Of a stretch of 47,417 bases of DNA, positions 15,926-25,170 are shown piece by piece. Source of the DNA: Metallosphaera yellowstonensis MK1. GTDB lineage: Archaea; Thermoproteota; Thermoprotei_A; Sulfolobales; Sulfolobaceae. The notes beneath the pieces were generated by a model that saw nothing but the letters and a program-made list of their open reading frames with translations, was not told the origin of the DNA and did not search any database. The stretch's first letter is position 1. Every line of letters starts with the position of its first letter. The stretch covers positions 991,248 to 1,038,664 of the forward strand of contig NZ_JH597761.1 in NCBI RefSeq assembly GCF_000243315.1. The letters run 5' to 3'. The position numbers were made by a program, and so were the translations under genes.

Positions 15926-16942
15926 ATGTGGCGAGATGAGCTATCCAGGCTCGTGGAAGTGGAGGGGGGTCTAGACTCTCCAGTGAAGAGTGAGGTCCTT
16001 GTCAGGGCCAGAGATTGGAAGGATTTGGCTGAACTCTTATCCTTCTCGTCCAGGAGGGGATTGAAGGTTCACGTGATGGGCGAGGGAGGTCATCACATAG
16101 GAGAGAAGCTCAAATGTGACGTTGCGGTCTCCATGAGGGAGTTGAGGGGAATCCAGGAGATATCCCCAGAAGACCTTTTCGTGACCGTATACTCAGGAAC
16201 TCGCTTCCAAGACCTACTGGAGAAGTTAAGGAAGGACGGGCTCATTATTCCATTTCACTATGAGGGAACCACGGGAGGTTTCGCTTCCACGAACTTACCC
16301 TCCTACGCCAGTTTCTTTCACGGTTACCCCAGGGACTGGCTTTTGGGGGCAGAGGTGATCACTGGGTTGGGAGAGAGAATAACGACCGGAAGTAAGACTA
16401 CCAAGTTCTCCTCTGGTTATAAGATATGGAAGGCCTTGTCAGGTTCCTTGGGGAAGCTAGGAATTTACGTCTCCTTAACGATACGATTGATACCTTTGCC
16501 CGAGAGTATGAGCGTGGTAGAGATTGATCCAGAGAAGCTGGACTCGATTTTAAAGAGGAGGCCTTGGGGAGTGACGCTGGTGAGAAGGGAGAGGTGGAGG
16601 GCCTTCGCCGTCTTTGCCGGTCCCTCTAAATATGTCCAAAGGGTCACAGAAGGACTCAGGGAGGTGGATCCAATAACCTGTGAAGGTGAAAGGGTGACCT
16701 CAATCATGACGCCCAGGGGTATGGAGTTAACTTACGTCTCGTCACTCAACGCTGAGTGCATAACCTCTTACTACGGCACGGGGTACTCTAGACTCTTCAA
16801 CGGAGAGTCTCCTCGCACCCTCAGGTCAAAGGGGCTGGTGGCGATCGGCGAGAAAGGTTGCGATAGGGAATGTCTTCCAGAGCCCACGAAGTCCTTTCTG
16901 ATGCTGAAGAACGCTCTAGACCCTTACAACGTCTTTGTATAG
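15926..16942 (+). CDS. glcE: FAD-binding oxidase subunit GlcE-like
   Basis: A 338-residue protein with a shortened PCMH FAD domain: KVHVMGEGGHHIGEKLKCDV, then VYSGTRFQDLLEKLRKDGLI and TTGGFASTNLPSY. It resembles GlcE, the smaller flavin-binding subunit of glycolate oxidase, and its place beside glcDF supports that. The GSG loop of GlcD is replaced by GEGGHHIG. I start at the ATG at 15926; a GTG at 15923 and internal GTGs are alternatives because the promoter space is only about 30 bp. TCTAGA sites lie near its start (15970) and end (16787 and 16915). Confidence 0.7.
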   Translation: MWRDELSRLVEVEGGLDSPVKSEVLVRARDWKDLAELLSFSSRRGLKVHVMGEGGHHIGEKLKCDVAVSMRELRGIQEISPEDLFVTVYSGTRFQDLLEKLRKDGLIIPFHYEGTTGGFASTNLPSYASFFHGYPRDWLLGAEVITGLGERITTGSKTTKFSSGYKIWKALSGSLGKLGIYVSLTIRLIPLPESMSVVEIDPEKLDSILKRRPWGVTLVRRERWRAFAVFAGPSKYVQRVTEGLREVDPITCEGERVTSIMTPRGMELTYVSSLNAECITSYYGTGYSRLFNGESPRTLRSKGLVAIGEKGCDRECLPEPTKSFLMLKNALDPYNVFV

Positions 16943-17013
16943 GACTATATATCCACATATTTCTTGACATAACCTTTTATAGGTATTCATCTCGGATTAC
17001 ATTAGTTCTGGTC

Positions 17014-17934
17014 ATGAGCGTCAGGAGGTTACAGAAGATAAAGGGAGGAAGCTACATAATATCCCTTCCCAGCGACTGGGTAAGGAAGATGGGACTGGAC
17101 GTTAAAAGTGGCCTTAAGGTCTATGAGGTCTTTGACGGCCTCAAGATTAGGCCCCCTAATGAGGCAAAGAACGAGAAGGTTATACCCTTAGTCGACGTGG
17201 AGGACGTTAAGTACCTGGTGCTCACGTATTATATGCAGGGTATCGATAGGATAGTGGTCAGGTCGCCTAGGGTAATACCCCTGGAGGTCAAGAAGGAATT
17301 GAGGGAGTTACAGCTCCAAGCCTACGGCTTAGAGGTTGAGTCAGAGACCTTCGACAGCATAACCTTCAAAGTTAACGTTAACGTTAACGCCGATTTGGAG
17401 AGCTCCTTCAGGGCGTTCACAGGTAAGATATTGAGCATCATGGAAGATGTGCAGGTCATGCTGGAGAGGTTCAGTGAAGAGATGAGGGACGACCTCCTGG
17501 CCAGGCTTTCAATACTGAACAAGGACTACAGGTTGGTGATCAGGCAGATAGCCCTGGGTGTCCAGAAGGACGACGAGATCACCTTCATGGTTTACCCCAA
17601 GGACGTGGTGTTGTTCGCCATCGCCATAAGGGATCTGGGTAGATTCCTGTCCCATCTCTCCCTCTTCCTTAAGGTGATAGGGGCTCAGGAGGCCAAGGAG
17701 ATGACACAACATTTCACCGTCCTGAAGAAGTTGTTGCACGACTCGGTTCAGATGTTCCTCACTGAAGACCTATCGGCGATGAGGGAGATAAGGTCCAACT
17801 TCAAGAAACTGGAGAGGGAGTCCCCGGGAACTGAGGCAGGAAAGGAGGTCGTAAAGATGGGGAGCTACTGCGTCGCCATGATGGATAACGCCGTCAACAA
17901 GAGCGTCAGGATATTCGATTTCAAGGTCAGGTGA
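17014..17934 (+). CDS. AbrB-PhoU phosphate-signalling regulator
   Basis: A 306-residue protein from the ATG at 17014, chosen because the N-terminus then reads SVRRLQKIKGGSYIISLPSDWVRKMGL, a complete AbrB/SpoVT DNA-binding strand set. A PhoU-type helical region follows from about residue 130 to the end. This fusion is the standard archaeal PhoU-like protein that links phosphate status to transcription. A TATA-like tract (ttttatagg, about 16975-16983) precedes the start. Within it, 17371-17388 is a perfect triple repeat of gttaac, encoding the alternating VNVNVN. Confidence 0.8.
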   Translation: MSVRRLQKIKGGSYIISLPSDWVRKMGLDVKSGLKVYEVFDGLKIRPPNEAKNEKVIPLVDVEDVKYLVLTYYMQGIDRIVVRSPRVIPLEVKKELRELQLQAYGLEVESETFDSITFKVNVNVNADLESSFRAFTGKILSIMEDVQVMLERFSEEMRDDLLARLSILNKDYRLVIRQIALGVQKDDEITFMVYPKDVVLFAIAIRDLGRFLSHLSLFLKVIGAQEAKEMTQHFTVLKKLLHDSVQMFLTEDLSAMREIRSNFKKLERESPGTEAGKEVVKMGSYCVAMMDNAVNKSVRIFDFKVR

Positions 17935-18009
17935 GACCTGTATTCTACCCTGGTGGTTTCGCGAAACGTAGCCAAGCTCTAGGACGATCAGGACTTAGGT
18001 GAGTTTGCC

Positions 18010-18150
18010 TGACCTAAGTTACAGTAGTTACAGCAGTTATCAGATTTTACCTTGATTACAGGGTGCTACCTAAGGAAAAATCCCACAACTGCTGCAGTTA
18101 TTAGTTTTTGCCTCGATTACAGGGCGATATTTAAGGGGAAGTCCCATATC
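18010..18150 (+). repeat. Two tandem ~58-bp repeat units
   Basis: Gene-free stretch between phoU and the next gene. Unit one reads from cagcagttatcagattttac through cttgattacagggtg to aaaaatccca; unit two from ctgcagttattagtttttgc through ctcgattacagggcgatatt to gaagtccca. The minus strand at 8591-8695 carries the same blocks. Each unit has a short inverted repeat around the cagcagtt/aactgctg words, so tandem hairpins are possible. No coding frame is conserved. Confidence 0.7.
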
Positions 18151-18158
18151 GATGTAGG

Positions 18159-18431
18159 TTAGTTGGCTTGTACCAGTTCTTCCTCACTTACCTCCCTTCC
18201 TAAGTCCCCCTTCAGTTTTTTATATGCCTCACCGTCCATGATAAGGACCGTGAGGAGGAACTCGTCACCGTGTTTATATACCTCTTCCAGGACACGATCT
18301 ACTATTTTAGACCTATCCTTACACCCGACCTTACTAACACCCACAAGGGTGTACAGATCTTCCTTGACGAAGATGTGTACGTCCCCAACCAATTCCTTTA
18401 GTTTTCTGTAACCTGCTAAAATCCCGTTCAT
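18159..18431 (-). CDS. Small hypothetical protein
   Basis: A 90-residue protein starting MNGILAGYRKLKELVGDVHI, with alternating strands and helices (HIFVKEDLYTLVGVSKVG, then SKIVDRVLEEVYKHGDEFLL and TVLIMDGEAYKKL). The fold pattern resembles small nucleotidyltransferase-like domains of archaeal MNT/HEPN modules, but the catalytic GS and DxD residues are not present, so I make no functional claim. It is monocistronic and ends beside the tandem repeat. Confidence 0.5.
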   Translation of the reverse strand: MNGILAGYRKLKELVGDVHIFVKEDLYTLVGVSKVGCKDRSKIVDRVLEEVYKHGDEFLLTVLIMDGEAYKKLKGDLGREVSEEELVQAN

Positions 18432-18547
18432 CCTTGGAATCTCGAAATTAAGGTATTAAAACATTCATTCAATGATCCCCAGAAATATAGATAGCTTTAA
18501 ACCCAAGGTGGGTTGGTTTTAAAAACACCTTCATCTCAATTCAGTTC

Positions 18548-19405
18548 ATGACTAGTATATTCCTTACTTTTTTCCTGATATTGATCTTCAGTATGTTGGC
18601 AGGGTTTCTTGGATCTTTAACTGGCTTAGGTGGAGGTACAGTCCTTGTCCCGTTGCTGACCCTTTATCTCGGGATACCCATAATATACGCCACTGGATCA
18701 AGTCTCATATCCACCATAGCCACCTCCAGCGGTTCTGCTTCAGCTTATGTGAAGGAGAGGATAACGAGTGTGAGAATAGGAATATCCTTAGAGATAGCTA
18801 CTACTGCTGGATCCATCGTCGGCTCCCTCACTGTAGCTTACATCTACTCCCTCCACCTTGAGTACGTTATATATATCGTGTTCGGTATAGTTCTGCTGTT
18901 CTCAATTTACCCCACTTTAAGTAAGATGAAGGGGGAGTTCCCTCCTCCCAAGGATCCAGACTGGACAACTAGAGTTTTCAGACTATACGGAGAGTACTTT
19001 GACCCAGCCAACAACGTGATGGTGAAATATTGGGGCGTGAGGTGGTGGCTAGGACTGATAGTGATGTTTTTCGCCGGTTTCATCTCAGGTCTCCTGGGAA
19101 TAGGTTCGGGAGCCCTGAAGGTGCTGGGGATGGATTACGCAATGAACCTCCCCATGAAGGTAACTACTACAACCAGCAACTTCATGATAGGCGTGACCGC
19201 AGCCACGGGGAGTGGAATTTACTGGGCCTTGGGTTATATACAACCCTTCCTTGCAGCACCTACGGCCATAGGCGTCCTCATAGGATCTCTTTTGGGAACA
19301 AGAGTCTTAGTGAGGATGAAGAATAGGAGGATAAGGGCAGTCTTCTTAATAATTTTAGGGTTCCTAGGGATCCAGATGATATTGAGAGGCCTGGGGGTGT
19401 TCTAA
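18548..19405 (+). CDS. TauE/SafE (TSUP) family anion exporter
   Basis: A 285-residue membrane protein with about eight segments in two halves. Each half begins with the family motif: GSLTGLGGGTVLVPLL (about residue 23) and SGLLGIGSGALKVL (about residue 180). TSUP carriers move sulfite, sulfoacetate or other sulfur-carbon anions; in a sulfur-oxidising archaeon sulfite/thiosulfate traffic is a sensible guess. The next gene starts 1 bp after its stop codon and encodes the usual small partner (DUF1634). Confidence 0.85.
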   Translation: MTSIFLTFFLILIFSMLAGFLGSLTGLGGGTVLVPLLTLYLGIPIIYATGSSLISTIATSSGSASAYVKERITSVRIGISLEIATTAGSIVGSLTVAYIYSLHLEYVIYIVFGIVLLFSIYPTLSKMKGEFPPPKDPDWTTRVFRLYGEYFDPANNVMVKYWGVRWWLGLIVMFFAGFISGLLGIGSGALKVLGMDYAMNLPMKVTTTTSNFMIGVTAATGSGIYWALGYIQPFLAAPTAIGVLIGSLLGTRVLVRMKNRRIRAVFLIILGFLGIQMILRGLGVF

Positions 19406-19406
19406 A

Positions 19407-19793
19407 TTGGAGATAAATGATGTCATAAGCTATTCTCTTATCATAGGAGTAGTGCTAAGTATACTCTTAATAGTTAGCGGGGTGGTGCTTCTCTTCGTCC
19501 ACGACGGTGCACAAGGCCTACCTCTTAAGGAGATAGCTAGCACTAACTCCCTGGTTAACTCATCAACCATAACTCCCTATCAGGTCGTTGCAGGAGTGCC
19601 AAAACTCGATGGCCTGTCCTTTATCTATCTAGGACTCATGGTTCTCATAGCGACGCCAGTAGTGAGGGTTGCCCTCCTGATAGGGGACTTCATTAAAAAC
19701 AAGGACCTATTATACGTCATTCTCTCTGTCGTAGTGTTCATAAATATGATGATAGCGATATTCGTAGTTCCGGCCATAATACTGAGGCATTAG
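19407..19793 (+). CDS. DUF1634 small membrane protein
   Basis: A 128-residue protein with three membrane segments (residues 8-32, 70-92 and 101-125) and a loop LDGLSFIYLGLMVLIATPVVRV typical of DUF1634. It starts at a TTG directly after the stop of the TauE/SafE gene. The two families occur together across archaea and bacteria, so it is probably an accessory subunit of the exporter. Confidence 0.75.
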   Translation: MEINDVISYSLIIGVVLSILLIVSGVVLLFVHDGAQGLPLKEIASTNSLVNSSTITPYQVVAGVPKLDGLSFIYLGLMVLIATPVVRVALLIGDFIKNKDLLYVILSVVVFINMMIAIFVVPAIILRH

Positions 19794-19809
19794 GACTTAG
19801 GGAGTGGTA

Positions 19810-21204
19810 CTAATCCCTGTCCTCATACTCCACAGGGTCCTCAACGCCGTTTATCCTGAAGGCCGTTTTCCTCATGTAGCAGGGCCCGCATCTCCCGCAG
19901 TGTTTACTCCCTCCCTCGTAGCAACTCCAGGTCAGGTGAAGCGGGGCACCTATCTCCAATCCCAGCTTCACTATTTCATGTTTCACTAAGTTGCCCACCG
20001 GCATCAAGATCTCAACCCTCTTGTTGGGTCCAACAGCATAAGGGGCTAACTTCTGGAACATTCTCACGAACTCCATCTCGTTGTCCGGATACGCCCCTGC
20101 CTCCTCCAGGTTTACCCCAGATACCACAGCGTCATATCCCTTAGATTCAGCTATGGCTAGGGCTACCGTAAAGAATATGGAGTTTCTCGCCGGTACCCAC
20201 TCGTGGGCGAACTCTGCACCCTCCTCTCCCCTCCTCTCCTTGACGATCTCCCCTCCTCCCTTTAACAGTGTAGCGTTACCCACCATTGAGAACAGGTCCG
20301 TGTTAACTTCCATGAGATCTACGTGCAAGAACTCAGCTATCCTCCTTACCGCCTCCCTTTCCTTCTCCTCCGCCTTATGATGATAGTTGAAGTGCAGAAG
20401 TGTGACCTCGTATCCCTCCCTCAATACCTTTGTCGCAGCTACAGTGGAGTCTAGACCTCCACTTGCTACAACCAGTGCCCTCTTCTTCCTATACTCCTGG
20501 AGTTGTAGAGTTCTCAAACTGGGGGCATCAGTCACTTCGACCACAGTATAGGGATCTAACTTCCTCATGTTAACCGGGTCGAAGGGCCCCACACCAAAGT
20601 AATCGTCAAGAGAGGTGAAGAATACAGCCTTGAGTGAGACGTCGTAAGCCATATAGAGGGGTTTAAAGTTTTGGGCCAGGAAGATCCTGTCAGGCCTCTC
20701 CCTGTCCCCTATGACTAGGGCAAAGCTACCCTTCATTAGGTTCAGGAGATCCCTCAACCCCTCCAAGGAACCATCCCACCTCTTGTCGAGAAGAGGGGGA
20801 AGGACTGCACTGTCTATCCTGGTGTCCCTCTTAAGCTCTAACCTCTTCTCTAGTTCCAGATCGTTGGCTATAATTCCGTTGTGGGACACGACGAATCTGT
20901 TTCCAACGAAGGGCTGTACGTCCCTCTCCGTCTTGAACTTGACGAACTCGGTGGTCGGTTCCGCCCTATTGTTGGCGACCACTACTTTAGTGTCAGGGGA
21001 TAGCACTCCCATCAATTTCTCCTTGTTTAGGGAGGGCCGGCCCACGACCTTGACCTGGCTTATCTCACCCTTGGAACTTATGGTTACAATTCCGAAGCTG
21101 TCTCTTCCCCTATCTTCTGCTCTGATCAGTATCTCCGCCAACCTTGCCTCTACTTCAGAGTACTTCCTTGGATCTAGCAAGAGAACCCCAGTGACGCTAC
21201 ACAT
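19810..21204 (-). CDS. GAT-QueC fusion, archaeosine synthesis
   Basis: A 464-residue two-domain protein. Residues 1-235 are a class II glutamine amidotransferase: Cys2 at the processed N-terminus is the nucleophile and NGIIAN and NNRAEP match the family. Residues 240-464 are QueC-like: ATP loop [11 protein letters not shown] and a zinc site CxxxxxxxCGRCGPC near the C-terminus. In crenarchaea without ArcS this fusion is known to convert preQ0 in tRNA (position 15) to archaeosine using glutamine-derived ammonia. Here it stands alone, with no tgtA or queE in the window. Confidence 0.85.
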   Translation of the reverse strand: MCSVTGVLLLDPRKYSEVEARLAEILIRAEDRGRDSFGIVTISSKGEISQVKVVGRPSLNKEKLMGVLSPDTKVVVANNRAEPTTEFVKFKTERDVQPFVGNRFVVSHNGIIANDLELEKRLELKRDTRIDSAVLPPLLDKRWDGSLEGLRDLLNLMKGSFALVIGDRERPDRIFLAQNFKPLYMAYDVSLKAVFFTSLDDYFGVGPFDPVNMRKLDPYTVVEVTDAPSLRTLQLQEYRKKRALVVASGGLDSTVAATKVLREGYEVTLLHFNYHHKAEEKEREAVRRIAEFLHVDLMEVNTDLFSMVGNATLLKGGGEIVKERRGEEGAEFAHEWVPARNSIFFTVALAIAESKGYDAVVSGVNLEEAGAYPDNEMEFVRMFQKLAPYAVGPNKRVEILMPVGNLVKHEIVKLGLEIGAPLHLTWSCYEGGSKHCGRCGPCYMRKTAFRINGVEDPVEYEDRD

Positions 21205-21249
21205 CCCCTATCTGATCTGTTTAATGTCCCTCAGATCTTAAGTTTGAGC

Positions 21250-23475
21250 TCATCTGAGGCTCTCCCCCTTTATCTCACCGTCCTCAGGCCTCAACCCTCT
21301 CATGACCTCCTCTATCAGCCTGAGGGACTTTCTCCTGGAGAGTACCCTGTTATTGTTCCCACAGTATGGATCGTAGATGCACTTCGGACAACCGTCCTCA
21401 CAGTCGCAACCCTTCACTATGTCCAGAGCTATATCGTAAGCTCCCTCAAGTCTCCTGAACAGCAGCTTAGAGATCCCGTTTCCTCCAACCTGTGAGTCAT
21501 ATATCACTACGTGACCCGAGGGGTAGCTGACCCCGGAGAGGTCCGTTAGGGAAGCCCCTGCAACCACCCTCCCTGCGGCAATGAGGACGTGCTCCGTGGC
21601 GTGGTAAGCCTCCATGGAGGAGAGTATGTCCCATTCCTCGAGGGCTGGATGTTTAATCATCAACCCCTTAGTCCAATAGGAGAAGGAGATCGGTTCGTCA
21701 TAGAGTTCCTCTCCCCTGGGCCTCTCGCTTTTGGAGTAAATGTCATATGTGACATATCCCGTAACGTCTATCCTCACCTTAATTCGACCGTACCTCACTG
21801 GGAGTCCTAAGACTCCCCTCGACTCTTCCTCCCTGAACTCTTGGATGTCTACCCTGTAGAGCGGTTTAGTGTAATGCCTCAAGTCCTCTTGAGCCCTCAC
21901 GACTTTGGCCCTCATGGAGTTCAAGTCCAGTTCCCCTACCGTGTAAGTCCTCTTGGAAATTAGGTAGGTCGCCCCAGGGTAGAGATCGTAGAGGGCCTGA
22001 GGCAGCTCCCTCTCCCCTACCCTCTTGTCCCCTTCCCTGATCTCTACTATTGGACCGGATCTCCTGAGAGACGAGGAGAGTACGAAGTCCCTAGTCCTCT
22101 GGGTAGCGTAGAATACACCTCTCTTTTCACTTACAACCCCCGCGGACGCTAGTTCCCTCAACGCCGTGAGCCACGGTTCCTTCAGCCTTGAGGTTTCGAG
22201 GGCAACCTTCTCCAGGAGCAGGGCTGCCGCATGGACCTTGAGAACTTCCGCGTTACTGTTGTCGAAAGTTATGGGGGTGAGCCTCCTGGAGAAGAACTCG
22301 TTGGGTTTCCTAAGGAAGTAGGAATCGATGGGATTATCGCTGAGGATAGTGAAGATGAAACCTACCTTGTTTCTCCTGCCTGCCCTCCCTGCCCTCTGGA
22401 TGTATTTAGGGTAGCTAGGGGGATTTTCGGCCATTATGACTGCGTCTAAGGCCCCTATGTCTATGCCCAGCTCCAGTGTGGGGGTTGCCACTACGCCCTC
22501 CAGATCCCCACTCCTCAATCTCTCCTCCACCTCCAACCTTTCAGAGGTGGGTATTCCGGCCCTGTGGACTGCCATATTGACCCCATACCGCTCTGACATC
22601 TTAGCCAACCTCTCTGCCATCTGTTGAGAGTCCACGAATACCAGAACCTTCAGTCCCTCCCTGATCAACACTGCCGACAGAAACGCAGATATTGTCCACC
22701 TGCTGACACCGTTGGTTGAAATTAGGGAGTGGATAGCCATACCTCTCCTCCTGGGCATTCCCGTTATCACTTTTCCCCTCACCCCGAACAATTCCTCTAT
22801 CAGAAGGGGAGAGATCTCCACTGTACCGCTGGCTCCCACCAAGTGTATGTCACCGTCTATTTCCCTTGCCCTATCCACTATCCTTCTGAGGTGGGAACCC
22901 AGTACACCCTCGTAAACGTGAATCTCGTCTATCACGAAGTGCTGGGACGATCTTATGAGGTCCCTGAACTTAGGGCTCATGGCCATTCCCAAGTGCATCA
23001 TGTCTGGGTTAGTTATCAACAACTCTGGGGGGTTCGCGTATACCCTCTCCCTATCCTTGGTTTTGGTGTCCCCGTCGAGCACCTCTACCCTTATTTCAGG
23101 TAAAGTTGAGATCAAACCCCTGAGTCTGGCCAGTTGGTCTCTAGATAGAGCCTTAGTGGGATATATCAGCACCGACCTCTCTCCCTTGAGAGCTAAATCC
23201 AGGAGCGGAATCATGAAGGCCTCCGTCTTCCCAGTGCCGGTTCCGGAAACTATTACGACGTTCTCCCCTTCTCTGACGGCCTTGAGGGTCTCCCATTGAT
23301 ATTTGTAGAGCCTCGTTATTCCGGCCCTCTCCAGACCCTCTATCAGCCTCTTGTCTAGGGACAGTTCCCTTACACTGGGGCCGAGATCTGGATCTAGCGT
23401 CGTCTCGGTGTAAACGTGAACCACAGACGAATTGAAGAGCTTAAGTGACTCTGTAACCTTCTCCAGTATATCCAT
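21250..23475 (-). CDS. MrfA/Hrq1-type DEAD/H helicase with C-terminal Zn domain
   Basis: A 741-residue superfamily 2 helicase. Motif I is VSGTGTGKTEAFMIPLLD (about residue 76), motif II DEIH (IDEIHVYEG), motif III is SGTVE, and motif VI is QRAGRAGRRNK. The C-terminal region (about 610-720) carries CDCEDGCPKCIYDPYCGNNN, the four-cysteine DUF1998-type mark of MrfA, YprA and Hrq1. These enzymes unwind 3'-5' and act in repair of mitomycin-type or interstrand lesions. Its upstream region is shared with a divergent small gene 36 bp away. Confidence 0.85.
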   Translation of the reverse strand: MDILEKVTESLKLFNSSVVHVYTETTLDPDLGPSVRELSLDKRLIEGLERAGITRLYKYQWETLKAVREGENVVIVSGTGTGKTEAFMIPLLDLALKGERSVLIYPTKALSRDQLARLRGLISTLPEIRVEVLDGDTKTKDRERVYANPPELLITNPDMMHLGMAMSPKFRDLIRSSQHFVIDEIHVYEGVLGSHLRRIVDRAREIDGDIHLVGASGTVEISPLLIEELFGVRGKVITGMPRRRGMAIHSLISTNGVSRWTISAFLSAVLIREGLKVLVFVDSQQMAERLAKMSERYGVNMAVHRAGIPTSERLEVEERLRSGDLEGVVATPTLELGIDIGALDAVIMAENPPSYPKYIQRAGRAGRRNKVGFIFTILSDNPIDSYFLRKPNEFFSRRLTPITFDNSNAEVLKVHAAALLLEKVALETSRLKEPWLTALRELASAGVVSEKRGVFYATQRTRDFVLSSSLRRSGPIVEIREGDKRVGERELPQALYDLYPGATYLISKRTYTVGELDLNSMRAKVVRAQEDLRHYTKPLYRVDIQEFREEESRGVLGLPVRYGRIKVRIDVTGYVTYDIYSKSERPRGEELYDEPISFSYWTKGLMIKHPALEEWDILSSMEAYHATEHVLIAAGRVVAGASLTDLSGVSYPSGHVVIYDSQVGGNGISKLLFRRLEGAYDIALDIVKGCDCEDGCPKCIYDPYCGNNNRVLSRRKSLRLIEEVMRGLRPEDGEIKGESLR

Positions 23476-23511
23476 TTTCCTTTTATATCGTCCCCATCAC
23501 TAAATAAAAAC

Positions 23512-23715
23512 ATGTCAGAGGTAGTGGATAACGAAAAGGAGCTAAGTTCCCTACTGGACAGGGAGGCCGGTAAGAGGAGGATAAGCGTTGTTATCACAGG
23601 AGTTCTCCTAGAGAGATGCATACCCATATTTCAGAAATACGGCTACGCCGTAATAGATGGTGAGGACTTGCCGAACGGATATTTCAGGATCACAGCAGAA
23701 CTGAGGAGGACCTAG
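23512..23715 (+). CDS. Small hypothetical protein divergent from the helicase
   Basis: A 67-residue protein, MSEVVDNEKELSSLLDREAG then RRISVVITGVLLERCIPIF and ending YFRITAELRRT. A TATA box (cttttatatcg, about 23479-23489) lies some 26 bp before the ATG, supporting real expression. The family is not recognised. Its divergent arrangement with the repair helicase may mean shared regulation. Confidence 0.55.
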   Translation: MSEVVDNEKELSSLLDREAGKRRISVVITGVLLERCIPIFQKYGYAVIDGEDLPNGYFRITAELRRT

Positions 23716-23819
23716 ACCGTGGTGCACTCAAACAGAGCCGTTGCCAACAGTTTCAGTTAAACGAAGTTTACATTTCATATATGCTAAATCTTCGATGAGA
23801 CCGGTACCAGATGTAGTGA

Positions 23820-24000
23820 GATATACCGAAGAGGTGACCACACGAGGTGTGCGGGTTCCCCCATCAAGTCACTCTGATGGGTGGGGTCATCCCGCTAATG
23901 GGGAGGAGGTGGTATGAGTCGGGTTCGCCCCACGACTCCGGTGAAGCCCAAGAGGCTGAGGGTTGATAACAAAATGAAATCCTATGAAGCCCAAAACCTC
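23820..24000 (+). ncRNA. Structured gene-free element, omega-RNA-like candidate
   Basis: Between 23716 and 24090 no gene is found. The part from 23820 is rich in short inverted repeats: ccacacgaggtgtg, cccatcaagtcactctgatggg, and a GGGTTCGCCCC turn. It shares ordered blocks with the minus strand of 10085-10330, including gactccggtgaagcccaag, and its tail (23974-24000) recurs at 11705-11730. A TATA-like catatatgct lies at about 23777. The pattern of conserved hairpins next to a TnpB-like gene suggests an insertion-element RNA, but it faces the TnpB-like gene rather than following it on the same strand, so it may belong to a lost element. Confidence 0.4.
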
Positions 24001-24090
24001 ATCAAAACCTAGTGCCTCCTCTATTTCCTCAATGCTGACGCTCTCCCTTCCTGCCACACCTTAAATATTGTCTGTAACACGTTTACGTAA

Positions 24091-25170
24091 CTATTCGTTA
24101 TTTTTAATTACTTCTAATCCCTTTAATGCTATTAAGTAAGCAGAGGCTGTATGCCTATCAAATCCCTTCTCCCTCATCACCTTGTCGTGATCCTCAGAAT
24201 TTGTAGTACCCTTAGGATTAACTAACACAACGTTAAAACATAACCTAAGTGCTTTAATAACACCGTGAGTTAACAATTGCTTCTTAGCAAAACGCGAAAC
24301 CTTCCTATTACCGCTCTTACTCCTAGTAAACTTCCTCTTCTTAACTAGGAACAAGTCCTCAAAGATAACATAATCAACACCAATCCGTGATAGGAAATTA
24401 AGAGCTTGTGAAAGAGCATTCAAACGCAAAGCCCTAGCTTTCCCTTTAGGAAAACCCGGTCTAGTAACATCTGAATACCGCCACGTCTTATTAGCAATAA
24501 TTTCACCATCCTCGCTAACCACAACAACGTTCAACCTATCACTATTTAAATCAAAACCAGCAAACAAACCGTAACCCACAGGTTTTGGTGAAGAGAAGTG
24601 CTTTAAATAAAGCCAAAGTGGGATTTGGAGGTGAATCATAGGGTAATGCTTGAAACTTACTACAGCACCGTAACCCTCCTCCTTCCTTCGAGATTACTCC
24701 TCTAGCTCAGAAAGTAATGGTAAGTACTCCTTGCCTAAGTACGCCTTCCCGTGAATCCACTTACCCCATGGGTCTTTAACTTTAATTTCCACGTGGTCTT
24801 CCAAAACGTGAAACTTAATCCCCCTATTACCATTATCGCTTTTGTTACCCCTACAAGCGATCCACCTCTTTTTAATCTCAACCTTACTCCCTTTATTCTC
24901 AACTAATGCTAAAGCCTGCTTATAAGCCGTTTCAGCGTAAAAGGCGTAAGGGATGATATTATACAACTCCTTAACAGCATCATTTAATGAAACTCCTCTT
25001 AAAGCTAAGTTGATCCCAGCCTTTACAGCCTTTGAGTGAGAGTAAGCAATTCTAGCTACCTTACCCACGTCCTCGAACTCAACCCTACCATTTATAGTCA
25101 CGAATTGGAAGTTTTCAATTGCTTCCTTAGAACCAATTAGCTTACTCCTCATCATCTGGTAGGATAACAA
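24091..25170 (-). pseudogene. TnpB-like RNA-guided nuclease/transposon protein with one in-frame stop
   Basis: Two frames, 24694-25170 and 24091-24639, lie in the same phase. Translating through the TAA at 24694-24696 gives one protein of about 359 codons: LSELEE, stop, then SRRKEEGYGAVVSFKH and on into the second part. The RuvC-like residues are all in the second part: Asp in AGFDLNSDRLNVV, Glu in VIFEDLF and Asp in GFDRHTASAYLIA. No CxxC zinc ribbon is visible, unlike classical TnpB. One base change (for example GAA to TAA) would explain the break. The C-terminal NNE-stop is the block repeated at 4410-4503 and near 390. The first residues overlap the AbrB-like gene, and ATG at 25155 may be the true start. 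Confidence 0.7.

Noticed and set aside
16870-17013. Upstream extension of the PhoU-type gene by 48 codons
   Set aside because: It overlaps the end of glcE and the promoter; the AbrB strand set begins at the ATG at 17014.
18010-18150. Tandem units as a CRISPR array
   Set aside because: Only two imperfect units with no unique spacers of constant length and no cas genes nearby.
23926-23946. GGGTTCGCCCC-like turn resembling a tRNA T-arm
   Set aside because: No acceptor, D or anticodon arms can be placed around it.
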